The notes below the pieces were generated by a model that searched no databases, was not told the DNA's origin, and saw only the letters and a list, made by a program, of their open reading frames with translations. A stretch of 64,000 nt of DNA, from contig CALVQW010000003.1 in NCBI GenBank assembly GCA_944358385.1, positions 1-64,000 on the forward strand, given 5' to 3'. Positions 44,729 through 53,267 of this stretch are shown piece after piece (position 1 is the stretch's first letter; every line of letters begins with the position of its first letter). This stretch comes from an uncultured Clostridia bacterium. GTDB taxonomy: Bacteria; Bacillota; Clostridia; Christensenellales; CAG-917. A program made the translations under genes and the position numbers.

Positions 44729-46825
44729 ATGGACGACAACATCAACGGCGTCGGCAGTGTTGCCGAAATGCCCGAAACGGATGCTGCCGCGATCGACGAG
44801 CCGATCGTTGACGAAGGGAGCGGTGCGGAGGGCGGCGAGCCTAAAAAGCCGCTCAAACTGGATTACGCGCAGACTTTCAAGGTCGGTTTCGCATTTGCCA
44901 TCATCATGATCTTCTGGACGGCGTACGACTTCGTCGTGCCGCTGCTCCTGGAACACGCTTACGGTCTTTCCAACACCGTCCGCGGCCTCATAATGGGACT
45001 GGACAATCTGCTCTCCCTCTTCATGCTCCCCCTCTTCGGCAAGATCTCGGACAACGCCAAGGGCAAGCTGGTCAAGAAATGGGGCAGAAGGACGCCTTTC
45101 ATCGTCATAGGCACCATAGCCTCCGTCATCCTGATGGTCTTTGTCCCCGTCTCCACGCTCGGACAGCAGGAGAAGGCGATGGACATCGAGAACCGCTATC
45201 TCGCGCAGCTCGCCGACGACGAATTCATGGAAGCGCGCCTCTCCGACTTCCTCGAGTGGGAGGGCAGCTACGCCGACATGGGCTACATAGCGCAGAACCA
45301 TCTCACGGCGGACGATTTCATGAAGATCCGCTACGACGACAAGTTCACCGCCACAAAAGCCTTCCTCGGTATGCTGGGTGCCACCACCTATAAGTACGAC
45401 GGGGAGGAAGTCTCCCTCGACACCGAGGTGGATCCCGCGAAGCTCGGCTACACCCTCCACGACTGGAACGACGACGGCGCTTACACATACGACGACATCA
45501 GGATAAGCAACGCGAACTACGAGAAGTTCGTCGCCGCCGGCATGAACACCTGGATCAGCGATCAGATCTACGACCAGGCGACCAACACCGCGGAAGGACA
45601 CAAGAGCATAGCCATTTATATGGTCATCCTGCTCCTCGTCCTCATTGCGATGGCGACCTTCCGTTCCCCCGCAGTCGCGCTCATGCCCGACGTCACGCCC
45701 AAACCCCTGCGCTCGCAGGGCAACGCGGTCATCAACCTTTGCGGCGGCGTGGGCGGCGCGATAGCCTTCCTCATCTACACCGTCGTCCTCTTCGGCGAAC
45801 GGCTGGAAAATTACGTCATCATCTTCTCGTCGGTGGCGGCGGGCATGTTGCTGCTGCTCGCGGGCTTCCTCGCGCTCGTGCGTGAAAAGAAGATGGTGGA
45901 GCGCTGCCACGAGATCTGCAAGCAATACGGCTTGACCGACGAAGATCAGGCTGCCGAAGACGCGGCTGCGGACGCCGCGGCGGCTGCCGGCGCCGTCCTC
46001 GCGGACGAGAAGGCGGCGCAGGAAGAGATCGCCACGCCCGCCCGAGACGAGCAGACCGCGGAAGATGAGAGCGGCTCGACGGACATCACCCCCGAAGCCC
46101 TCGAATTCGCCAAGGCGAAGGCGAGAAAGCTCCGCACGCCCAAAGAGTGGTGGAACGCCAAGACCTCCGGCGAACGCGCCAGGTTTGTCAGCTTCCTGCT
46201 CATCCTTGCCTCCATCTTCATGTGGTTCATGGGCTACAACGCCGTGTCCTCCAACCTCTCCGTCTACACCACCAAGGCGTTGAACCTCGACGCGGGCGTC
46301 GCGTCCATCATCTCGGGCGTCAGCATGGGCATCAGCGCGATAGCCTTCATCCCCGTGGGCTACATGGCGGCAAAGCTCGGCAGAAGAAAGACCATCATGA
46401 TAGGTCTCGCCATGGCGATCATCAGCTTCCTGCTCATCTTCGCCTTCGTCAAGCCCGAGGACAACGCGCTGCCCGCCGTGCTCTTCGCGCTGTTCTACCT
46501 CATCGCCGGCTTCGGACTCATCATCATCAACGTCAACACCCTGCCCATGGTCGTCGAGCTTTCCACCGATGCCACCGTGGGACAGTACACCGGCTACTAC
46601 TACGTCGCCACCATGTCCGCCCAGGCGGTCACCCCGATGTTCGCCGGCATGGTCATGGACGCCTTTGAGGACAAAGGACTCTTCATCTACAGCGCGATCT
46701 TCATCGCCCTCTCCATCATCCTCATGGCGTTCGTCAAACACGGCGACAGCCGCCCCGTCGGCAAAGGCAAAAAACTCTCCAAAGAGGAGAAGAGACAGAT
46801 TCGCCTCGAAGCCCTCGACAACTAA
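44729..46825 (+). CDS. MFS transporter, SLC45/GPH-like, with large insertions
   Basis: 698 residues, much longer than usual MFS carriers (400-500). Twelve hydrophobic helices are split: four before residue 145 and eight after 290. The first cytoplasmic loop motif GKISDNAKGKLVKKWGRRTP is typical of sugar symporters of the SLC45/GPH type. Residues about 150-290 form an acidic, Tyr/Asp-rich insertion probably outside the cell, and about 410-490 an Ala/Glu-rich central loop. Substrate unknown, a glycoside or sugar being the family norm. AAGGAGG precedes the ATG; a terminator follows the stop. Confidence 0.85.
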   Translation: MDDNINGVGSVAEMPETDAAAIDEPIVDEGSGAEGGEPKKPLKLDYAQTFKVGFAFAIIMIFWTAYDFVVPLLLEHAYGLSNTVRGLIMGLDNLLSLFMLPLFGKISDNAKGKLVKKWGRRTPFIVIGTIASVILMVFVPVSTLGQQEKAMDIENRYLAQLADDEFMEARLSDFLEWEGSYADMGYIAQNHLTADDFMKIRYDDKFTATKAFLGMLGATTYKYDGEEVSLDTEVDPAKLGYTLHDWNDDGAYTYDDIRISNANYEKFVAAGMNTWISDQIYDQATNTAEGHKSIAIYMVILLLVLIAMATFRSPAVALMPDVTPKPLRSQGNAVINLCGGVGGAIAFLIYTVVLFGERLENYVIIFSSVAAGMLLLLAGFLALVREKKMVERCHEICKQYGLTDEDQAAEDAAADAAAAAGAVLADEKAAQEEIATPARDEQTAEDESGSTDITPEALEFAKAKARKLRTPKEWWNAKTSGERARFVSFLLILASIFMWFMGYNAVSSNLSVYTTKALNLDAGVASIISGVSMGISAIAFIPVGYMAAKLGRRKTIMIGLAMAIISFLLIFAFVKPEDNALPAVLFALFYLIAGFGLIIINVNTLPMVVELSTDATVGQYTGYYYVATMSAQAVTPMFAGMVMDAFEDKGLFIYSAIFIALSIILMAFVKHGDSRPVGKGKKLSKEEKRQIRLEALDN

Positions 46826-46890
46826 ACCGCCTTATTCGGCGACCTGCTTTGTCAGCCCCGCCGACTGACCGCCCACACACAAAAACACCG

Positions 46891-46923
46891 AAAAGCGCGA
46901 AGGTCTCCCCTCCGCGCTTTTTT
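46891..46923 (+). terminator. intrinsic terminator of the MFS gene
   Basis: Stem AAAAGCGCG / CGCGCTTTT with a 13-nt loop, then further T. Confidence 0.75.
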
Positions 46924-46934
46924 GTCGGACAAGC

Positions 46935-47411
46935 AAGAGAATATCTTGCTCAAACGCGCCCGCTCAAAGTTTACGTCGTACTCGGAGAGTGTAAAACGGG
47001 CTGACGTCCTCTGACATGGGAGTTATTGTCCCCCACCTCCCCTACGGGACTCCTCCCCCACTCGGAATAGAGTTCCCTCCTCCTAAAATGCGGTACTAAC
47101 TTTTTCATAAAGGCGCAAACTGCGTCTTTATGAAAACACCTCTTGAAAATAGTATGAGTCTCGCACTCACTTATTCAAGCGGCGAACAGTACTAACAAAG
47201 CGTCGCTCGTGGGGCGAGGAGGGCGACTCGACGCGCACGAGCAACGTCCCTATTTAGGTGTTCATCTAGCTTGCGAGGTCGCAGATTCGCGCCGCGACTT
47301 TCAAGCGCGGGCGCAAAGCATCCGCGGTGAAAGTTTGGCTTTGCGGCGCGTAGTTCCGTCTCCGAAATAGAGACGTCGGGTTCAAGCACGGCACGCTCCT
47401 GCTGCAAGTTC
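46935..47411. repeat. mosaic intergenic repeat block 5
   Basis: Fifth mosaic copy, between convergent genes. It is nearly identical to 1-360 of block 1, including the CATAAAG hairpin (about 47107-47134) and the nested-hairpin module (47195-47350). One 32-bp unit region (46950-46995) precedes it. No TTGTCAAGG palindrome and no gene. Confidence 0.8.
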
Positions 47412-47539
47412 GCTGAACGCCGCCATTTGGATGAGCTGCGCGAAAAAGCCCCTTCCGCAAAAGGGAGCGTACTATTGCGTACGTGACCGCATTGCGGAAG
47501 GGGCTTTGACAAAGCAGATCGCCAAATGGCGGTGTTCAG
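47412..47539 (-). repeat. stop-codon hairpin element H4
   Basis: Arms 47412-47429 and 47522-47539 pair with one mismatch; inner stem AAAGCCCCTTCCGCA / TGCGGAAGGGGCTTT, tip CGTAC-GCAATA-GTACG (minus strand). The right arm contains the TGA stop (47536-47538) of the flavin oxidase gene. Confidence 0.8.
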
Positions 47540-48894
47540 AAGAAGCGGGCGACCAGATCCTTACTGTACTGCACAGTCTCTTCCATATCGCCGAAACTCA
47601 TTATCTCGCCGGCGTAGTAGGTGTTGAGGTTGCCTTGCATGGCTTCGACTTTGTCGTACCAGCCTGCGGCGTAATCCTTCTCGAAGACGTGGGGGAAGTA
47701 GTACCAGTCGCGCTCGTAGACGCACTTGTCCACGGTCATGCCGCAGGTGGCGAGACCTTCGGCGGCGAGCTTCTTGCCCTTCTCGTAGGAGAGGAGTTCC
47801 TTGCCCTTGTGGTTGCGGAGGATGTAGGTGGTGATGACCTGATCCGGATTCTTCTTCCAACGCACATAGAACACCATGAGGTTGCCGATGCGTTCGGGCT
47901 TCATGTTGTCGAAGATGTAGTAGGACATGTCGGGATAGTCGGTGCCGGGCTTCAGGACATTGGCAGTGACGTCGTAACGCTCGTAGTCGATCTTGGAGAA
48001 ATACTCCTTCTCCTCGGCGGTGGCGTCGAAGTAGTCGGGCAGGAACTGCAAGGGAGAGGTGACGATGATGGCGTCATACTCTTCCACCGTGTCGCCGATG
48101 TAGACCTGCACTTTGCCGTTCTCGCGGGTGACCTTGTCGATGGTGACACCGAGACGGGCGGGATTCTTGAGCTTGGCATTCACGCACTCGTAGATGCTCT
48201 GCGTGCCGTCGATCCAGGTCCACAGATTCTTATTGACGAAATACATCGCGGTCTCGAAGTCCAGATATTTGAGGACGTACGCCGCGGGGATCTCGTCGAA
48301 GTAGCCGTAGCCGAATGCGGTGAAGGGGGCGATCCAGATGTCCTGGCAAAGCTCGACGCCGTTCATCTTGCAGAACTTGTCAAAGGGCATCGAAAGGTCT
48401 TTGAGGTTGGGGTTCTCGCCCGTGATATGCTCGCCCGTGACGGGATCGAAACCGTCGTATCTGCCTTCCGCCACTCCGCGGTGACCGGTGTACTCATAGC
48501 CCTTATACTTGGTCTTGAGGATGGAACCGAGCTTCTTCACCTGCTTCTTGGTCTTGAGCAGGCGGGGGATGAGGAAGGGATTGCGCTTGGGATCGAAGGG
48601 ATCGTAGGGCTTGCCGTTGAGACGACGGTAGCCGCGTTCGAGTTTGGGACCGCCCTCGTGCGTCGCGCCGCCGAACTCTTCCAGCTCATGCACGGCATAG
48701 TAGGTGGGGCAACCCATGATCGCACCCATCTCGTATCTCTTGTCCTTATAGTGGGGAGAATGGCACTTGCCGCCCACCCAATTCTCCTTTTCGAGGATGG
48801 TGTAGTTGGTGTAGCCTTTCTTTTCGAGGTGCACTGCCGCAGACAATCCGGCAGGACCGCCGCCGATGATGCAGATCTTCGCGTCTTTGTTCAT
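47536..48894 (-). CDS. FAD-dependent amine-oxidase-family oxidoreductase
   Basis: 452 residues, cytosolic flavoprotein. The N-terminal dinucleotide fold IIGGGPAGLSAAVHLEKKG and ILEKENWVGGKCHS is classic for the flavin amine oxidase/protoporphyrinogen oxidase superfamily. The C-terminal YYAGEIMSFGDMEETVQYSKDL is the usual FAD-closing helix. The substrate is unknown; related genes in other bacteria are labelled amine oxidase without proof. ATG 48894 has AAGGAG at a good distance; a GTG at 48903 is too close to it. Monocistronic, with its own promoter. Confidence 0.85.
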   Translation of the reverse strand: MNKDAKICIIGGGPAGLSAAVHLEKKGYTNYTILEKENWVGGKCHSPHYKDKRYEMGAIMGCPTYYAVHELEEFGGATHEGGPKLERGYRRLNGKPYDPFDPKRNPFLIPRLLKTKKQVKKLGSILKTKYKGYEYTGHRGVAEGRYDGFDPVTGEHITGENPNLKDLSMPFDKFCKMNGVELCQDIWIAPFTAFGYGYFDEIPAAYVLKYLDFETAMYFVNKNLWTWIDGTQSIYECVNAKLKNPARLGVTIDKVTRENGKVQVYIGDTVEEYDAIIVTSPLQFLPDYFDATAEEKEYFSKIDYERYDVTANVLKPGTDYPDMSYYIFDNMKPERIGNLMVFYVRWKKNPDQVITTYILRNHKGKELLSYEKGKKLAAEGLATCGMTVDKCVYERDWYYFPHVFEKDYAAGWYDKVEAMQGNLNTYYAGEIMSFGDMEETVQYSKDLVARFF

Positions 48895-48956
48895 AATGTC
48901 CACTCCTTATAATCGCGGGGAAACGAAATACGCCGAACTCCCCCGTATTTTTGTAT

Positions 48957-48985
48957 ATTATAACACCTTGTAAACTGTTTGTAAA
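48957..48985 (-). promoter_or_regulatory. promoter of the flavin oxidase gene
   Basis: TTTACA, 17-nt spacer, TATAAT on the minus strand. Confidence 0.7.
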
Positions 48986-49111
48986 CACCGAAAAAGCCGC
49001 ATAGTACACCGAAAACGACGACAAAAACTCTCGGAACGGAGTTATCCGCATACAACGCGCATTCTGTCCTTTGCTCCCGCCCGTTAAAAAGAAAAAAAGC
49101 GGAAAACTCTC

Positions 49112-49140
49112 TTTTATTCCCCGCCCGCACATGCTATAAT
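49112..49140 (+). promoter_or_regulatory. promoter of the AMP-ligase/ACP/thioesterase operon
   Basis: TTTTAT, 17-nt spacer ending in an extended -10 (ATGCTATAAT). Confidence 0.65.
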
Positions 49141-49162
49141 CGTTGAAAAGGGGGAAGTGAAA

Positions 49163-50518
49163 ATGAAATTCCGTTCGTTTGATGAACTGCTCAGAAGAAA
49201 CGCCGCCGAAAGGGCGGACTGCCCCGCATTCGTTTTCGCAGGTGCGGAGGGCGGCACGGTGACGGTCTCGCACGCGCGTTTCTACGCGGACGTGCTTGAA
49301 AGAAAGGCGGAGATCGCCGCCCTCTCCGAGGGCGCGGTGGCGATCTATCAGGTCAACTCCTACTCTTGGGTGCGGGATATGTTCGCATCCGTGCTGGCGG
49401 GCAGACAGACGGTGCTCATCGATCCTTCCGTGGAAGGCGCGCTGCTGCAAAAGGTGGCGGTGTATGCGGATGTGGCGCACATCCTCGACGACGCCTACAC
49501 AGCGGAAGAGGCGGCGGCGGTGAAACTCTCCGACGTCGTGACACCCACGGCGGAGGGGGAAGGGGATCTGCTCTTCTTCACGTCGGGGACGACGGGCGCG
49601 AGCAAGGCGGTGGTGCTGACATCACGCAATATGTGCGCGAGCGCGTGGAACGGCAACGACAAACTAGTGTGCCGTCCCGACGACAACCTGCTCGCCATGC
49701 TGCCCTTCTCGCACGTGTTCGGCTTTGTATGCTCGATGATGTGGCCGCTGTCGCAGGGAGCGTGCGTGTCGCTCTCAAGAGGCATGAGACACCTCTTTGA
49801 CGACTGCGCGTTCTTCAAGCCGACGGTGATCTCGGTGGTGCCCTCTCTTGCCGCCTTCCTGGTGGCGAAGCGCGCCCTCAACCCCGAACTGCGCGTCATT
49901 CTGGTGGGCGCGGGACCTGTGGACGAGAAGGTGCTCGCCGCGGCGAAAGCCATGGGATATGAAGTGCATTTCGGCTACGGTCTCACGGAGACCGCGAGCG
50001 GAGTGGCGATAAGCACGGGAGAGGACCCCTTCGCCATGACGGTGTGCCACGACAGCACCATCACCCTCGCCGAGGACGGCGAGATCCTCATCCGCTGTCC
50101 CGAATGTATGATGAAGGGCTACTACAAACTGCCCGACGCGACGGCGGCGGTGCTGAAAGACGGCGTGCTGTCCACGGGAGACCTGGGCAGCTTCGACAGC
50201 GAAGGCAGGCTGCACATCACGGGCAGGAAAAAGGACATCCTCGTGCTGCCCAACGGCAACAAGATCTATCTGCCGGAATGGGAGAGCGAGCTTTCCGCGG
50301 CACTCGGAGTCGAGGAGATCGCGGTGTGCATGAAGGATGGCGTGGTGTGCGCGATATGCCCCGACAAGGAGGGCAACGCGGACGAAAAGGAGCTCAATGC
50401 CCGCCTCACCGCCTTCAACCGCACCAAACCCTTCGACATGCAGGTGACCAAACTTCTCCTCACCCCCTCTCCCCTCCCCAGGACGGCGACGGGCAAAGTG
50501 AAGAGATGGATGCTTTAA
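49163..50518 (+). CDS. AMP-forming acyl ligase (adenylate-forming enzyme)
   Basis: 451 residues of the acyl-CoA synthetase/NRPS adenylation superfamily. Motifs: FFTSGTTGASKAVVLT (phosphate loop), GYGLTET, STGDLG and the hinge GRKKDILV, with PRTATGKVKRWML carrying the C-terminal catalytic Lys. It is rather short. The next two genes encode an acyl carrier protein and an acyl-ACP thioesterase, so the ligase probably loads an acyl group onto this ACP rather than CoA. ATG 49163 has GGGGG 8 nt upstream; GTG 49157 is too close. Confidence 0.88.
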   Translation: MKFRSFDELLRRNAAERADCPAFVFAGAEGGTVTVSHARFYADVLERKAEIAALSEGAVAIYQVNSYSWVRDMFASVLAGRQTVLIDPSVEGALLQKVAVYADVAHILDDAYTAEEAAAVKLSDVVTPTAEGEGDLLFFTSGTTGASKAVVLTSRNMCASAWNGNDKLVCRPDDNLLAMLPFSHVFGFVCSMMWPLSQGACVSLSRGMRHLFDDCAFFKPTVISVVPSLAAFLVAKRALNPELRVILVGAGPVDEKVLAAAKAMGYEVHFGYGLTETASGVAISTGEDPFAMTVCHDSTITLAEDGEILIRCPECMMKGYYKLPDATAAVLKDGVLSTGDLGSFDSEGRLHITGRKKDILVLPNGNKIYLPEWESELSAALGVEEIAVCMKDGVVCAICPDKEGNADEKELNARLTAFNRTKPFDMQVTKLLLTPSPLPRTATGKVKRWML

Positions 50519-50539
50519 AACAAATCAGCGAGGTAGGAT

Positions 50540-50821
50540 ATGAGCGAAACGGTCTTTACGCCGGAACAACAGCAGATCTACGAAAAAGTGATAAAGTTCG
50601 CGCACCGCTACATGCCCAAGATCATGGAGCAGCTGGGTGACGTGACGCCGGAGTCCAACATCAACATAGACGGCTTCGAGTCTCTCAACTTCATCATGCT
50701 CATCTGTGAGATCGAGAGCGACTACGACATTAAGATCCCGGACAAAACGTGGCGCAAGCTGCGCACCGTCGCGGACGTCGTTTTCGCCGTGGACGCCGCC
50801 GTCAAAAAGAAAAAGAAATGA
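50540..50821 (+). CDS. acyl carrier protein
   Basis: 93 residues, four-helix ACP fold. The phosphopantetheine site is GFESLNFI, with E in place of the usual D before Ser. Before it comes a longer N-terminal helix (TPEQQQIYEKVIKFAHRYM) than in AcpP, and the tail is a Lys run. It is the middle gene of the ligase-ACP-thioesterase cassette and overlaps the thioesterase start by 4 nt. A dedicated ACP for a side pathway, not the housekeeping AcpP, is the likely role. Confidence 0.85.
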   Translation: MSETVFTPEQQQIYEKVIKFAHRYMPKIMEQLGDVTPESNINIDGFESLNFIMLICEIESDYDIKIPDKTWRKLRTVADVVFAVDAAVKKKKK

Positions 50822-51552
50822 AAAAGATCTATTCCGCATCCCGCAAGATCCTTGCGGACGACGTGAATATGCTGCGGGAGCTGCGCACTTCCGTGTTTCT
50901 GCGCGAGGTTCAGGAGGCTGCCATAGCACACACGGAAGCCCTCGGCGCGGGACGGGACAAGACTTTGGACCGCGGCGCGCTGTGGATCGTGGTGCGGCTG
51001 CGCGCCGAGATCGCGCGGATGCCGGAATATGACGAGAGAGTGGTGCTGCGCTCCTGGCCGGGAGCTACGATGCATGTGCTCTTCCCCCGCTACTACGAGC
51101 TGGCGACGGAGGCGGGCGAAACTCTCGTGCGCGCGTCCGCGATATGGATGCTGATGGACGAAAAGACGCGCAGGATGGCGTTCCCCGAAAAGTACGGGGT
51201 GAAACTGCCCGCGGTGCGCACGGGGACGGAACTCCCCCTCCCCGAAGGAGTGCGGGAGGAGGAGACGGAAAAGGTGTTCGTCCACCCCGTCCGTTTCAGC
51301 GACGTGGACATCAACGGACATATGAACAACTCCCGCTATCTCGACGCGGTGGAGGACGCGCTGGGCGCGGATTTCCTCTCGCGCAACCGTCTGACGGACT
51401 TCGAGATAGAGTACAAATCCGAAGTGAAATGCGGCAGACGGCTGACCATCGCCCACTCCGAAAAGGACGGGCGCATCTGCTGTGTGGGACGCACGGGGAG
51501 CAACGTGTGCTTCCGTTTCACCGCGGGATATGAGGAGCGGAAAAAGAAATAA
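50818..51552 (+). CDS. acyl-ACP thioesterase-like protein
   Basis: 244 residues with a double hot-dog layout like FatA/FatB-type thioesterases, which release fatty acids from ACP. The N-terminal half has WIVVRLRAEI and VVLRSWPGAT; the second half has RFSDVDINGHMNNSRYLDAVED, the typical D-x-NxHxNN active-site region. Start overlaps the ACP stop (ATGA). With the ligase and ACP it would form a closed acyl-loading and unloading cycle or a route to a special acyl group. Confidence 0.85.
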   Translation: MKKIYSASRKILADDVNMLRELRTSVFLREVQEAAIAHTEALGAGRDKTLDRGALWIVVRLRAEIARMPEYDERVVLRSWPGATMHVLFPRYYELATEAGETLVRASAIWMLMDEKTRRMAFPEKYGVKLPAVRTGTELPLPEGVREEETEKVFVHPVRFSDVDINGHMNNSRYLDAVEDALGADFLSRNRLTDFEIEYKSEVKCGRRLTIAHSEKDGRICCVGRTGSNVCFRFTAGYEERKKK

Positions 51553-51574
51553 AACAGCAAAACACGCATTTGAG

Positions 51575-51630
51575 ATGACGCATCTCACAGATAAACCGTC
51601 GTTTTCGGCGGTTTATATTATCGGCATCTC
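51575..51630 (+). terminator. hairpin between the thioesterase and ABC operon
   Basis: Stem AAACCGTCG / CGGCGGTTT with loop TTTT, then ATATTATC; preceded by a small palindrome TGAGATGACGCATCTCA. It may end the ligase operon, or the TATATTAT may act as a -10 for the ABC operon. Confidence 0.45.
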
Positions 51631-51651
51631 GGTGCGTGCGGGAGAGACAAA

Positions 51652-52563
51652 ATGCCTTTGACAGCGGAAGGACTCACCGTCACGGCGAAACTCAGAGAGG
51701 GAGCGCAGACCATCGTCTCCTCCCTTTCCTTTCGCGCCGAAACGGGAAGCACCCTCGCCGTGGTCGGAGAGTCCGGGTGCGGAAAGACCATGACCGCGCT
51801 TGCCGTGATGGGGCTGCTGCCCCCCAACTGCCGCGCCGAAGGCAGCGTGACGCTGGACGGCAAGGAACTCATCGGGCTTTCTCAAAGAAAGCTCGCCGCC
51901 CTGCGCGGCAGGGAGATATGTTTCGTGCCGCAGAGCGGTGCGGAATTTCTCAACCCCTCCCTCAAAGTCTCGACTCAGCTTTACGAATCCCTCGCAAGAC
52001 AGGGCGTCCCGCGGGAACGCCGCCGCGCGGAGGCTTGCGAAAGGCTGGAAAGGGCGGGGCTGGACTCGCCCGAGACCTTCCTCTCCCGCTACCCCTTCGA
52101 GCTGTCGGGCGGACAGGCACAAAAGGTGGTGCTTGCCGCAGCCTGCGGCAAAGATGTCAGGTTGCTCATCGCGGACGAACCCACCAAGGGCATAGACCGT
52201 GCGGGTGCGGACGCCTTCCTCGGCAGCGTGCGCAAGCTCTTTCCCGCCGCCGCCGTCATAGTCATCACCCACGACATCTCTGTGGCGTCGGGCGCGGACG
52301 AACTCCTCGTCATGCTGCGCGGGCGCGCCATGGAAAGAGGACGCGCCTCCGACGTGATAGCCCGTCCCCGCCACCCATACACCGTGAGCCTTCTGGACGC
52401 ACTCCCCTCGCGGGGGCTGATGGCACGTCCCGCACTCAGGGAAACGCGGTCATCGGGCTGCCCCTTCTATCCCTTCTGTCCCGTCGCGGAGAATCGCTGC
52501 CAAGCCTTCCTCCCTCCCGCAGAAGAGGAGGACGGGCACATGACGAGGTGTTTCGTATGCTGA
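51652..52563 (+). CDS. peptide/nickel-type ABC transporter ATPase (OppD/NikD-like)
   Basis: 303 residues. Walker A GESGCGKT, Q-loop FVPQSG, signature LSGGQAQK, Walker B LLIADEP and THD switch are present. The C-terminus has HPYTVSLLDALP and the Cys-rich CPFYPFCP..ENRCQ..MTRCFVC found in the OppD/DppD family, where such cysteines can hold an iron-sulfur cluster. GGGAGAG precedes the ATG. First gene of a five-gene importer operon. Confidence 0.92.
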   Translation: MPLTAEGLTVTAKLREGAQTIVSSLSFRAETGSTLAVVGESGCGKTMTALAVMGLLPPNCRAEGSVTLDGKELIGLSQRKLAALRGREICFVPQSGAEFLNPSLKVSTQLYESLARQGVPRERRRAEACERLERAGLDSPETFLSRYPFELSGGQAQKVVLAAACGKDVRLLIADEPTKGIDRAGADAFLGSVRKLFPAAAVIVITHDISVASGADELLVMLRGRAMERGRASDVIARPRHPYTVSLLDALPSRGLMARPALRETRSSGCPFYPFCPVAENRCQAFLPPAEEEDGHMTRCFVC

Positions 52564-53252
52564 CGGTGACTTCGCTGAAAAAGACGTTTTATAAAGACAG
52601 AAAGCACGTTTCAACCGTGCTTTCGGACATTTCGTTCCAACTGCACGACGGAGAAAAGCTGGCTCTCGCGGGGGCGAGCGGCACGGGGAAAAGCACGATA
52701 GCGCGCATCCTCACGGGCTTGGAATGCCCCGACTCCGGCAGCGTCAGGCTTGACGGCAGAGAGCTGTGGAGCGCGGCGAAACATCCCCGCTACGACAGGG
52801 AACACGGCAGGAAGATACAGGTGATCTTTCAGTCTCCCTACCATTCTCTCGATCCCGTCCAACGCGTGGGACGGGCTGTCGAAGAAGCTCTCATCTTCTC
52901 GGGAGAAGCGGCGGGAAGGCGGGATGCGGCGTCCAAGCGCGAGGAGCTTTTCGGGCTGGTGGGACTCCCCCTCTCCATGTCGGACAGGCTGCCCGGCGCA
53001 CTTTCGGGCGGACAGGCACAGCGCGTCGCGCTCGCACGCGCCCTCGCGCTCGCGCCCGATATCCTCATAGCGGACGAGGCAACTTCCATGCTGGACATGA
53101 CCTCTCAGGCGCAGATCATGCGTCTGCTCGCGGACCTCAACGAAAGGAGAGGTCTGTCGCTCATCATCATCTCACACGACGATGCCCTGCTCTCCGCGGC
53201 GGCGGACAGGATACTGCTGCTGGACGAGGGCAGGCTCTCCGCTCTCTCGTGA
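52557..53252 (+). CDS. peptide/nickel-type ABC transporter ATPase (OppF/NikE-like)
   Basis: 231 residues, ABC ATPase partner of the preceding gene, whose end it overlaps by 7 nt. Walker A GASGTGKST, FQSPYHSLDP, LSGGQAQR, ILIADEATSMLD and SHDDALL are seen. It is shorter than OppF (about 310) because it lacks the C-terminal extension, as in NikE. Longer in-frame extension upstream overlaps the first ATPase and is not used. Confidence 0.92.
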   Translation: MLTVTSLKKTFYKDRKHVSTVLSDISFQLHDGEKLALAGASGTGKSTIARILTGLECPDSGSVRLDGRELWSAAKHPRYDREHGRKIQVIFQSPYHSLDPVQRVGRAVEEALIFSGEAAGRRDAASKREELFGLVGLPLSMSDRLPGALSGGQAQRVALARALALAPDILIADEATSMLDMTSQAQIMRLLADLNERRGLSLIIISHDDALLSAAADRILLLDEGRLSALS

Positions 53253-53267
53253 GGGAAAGGAAGGACA

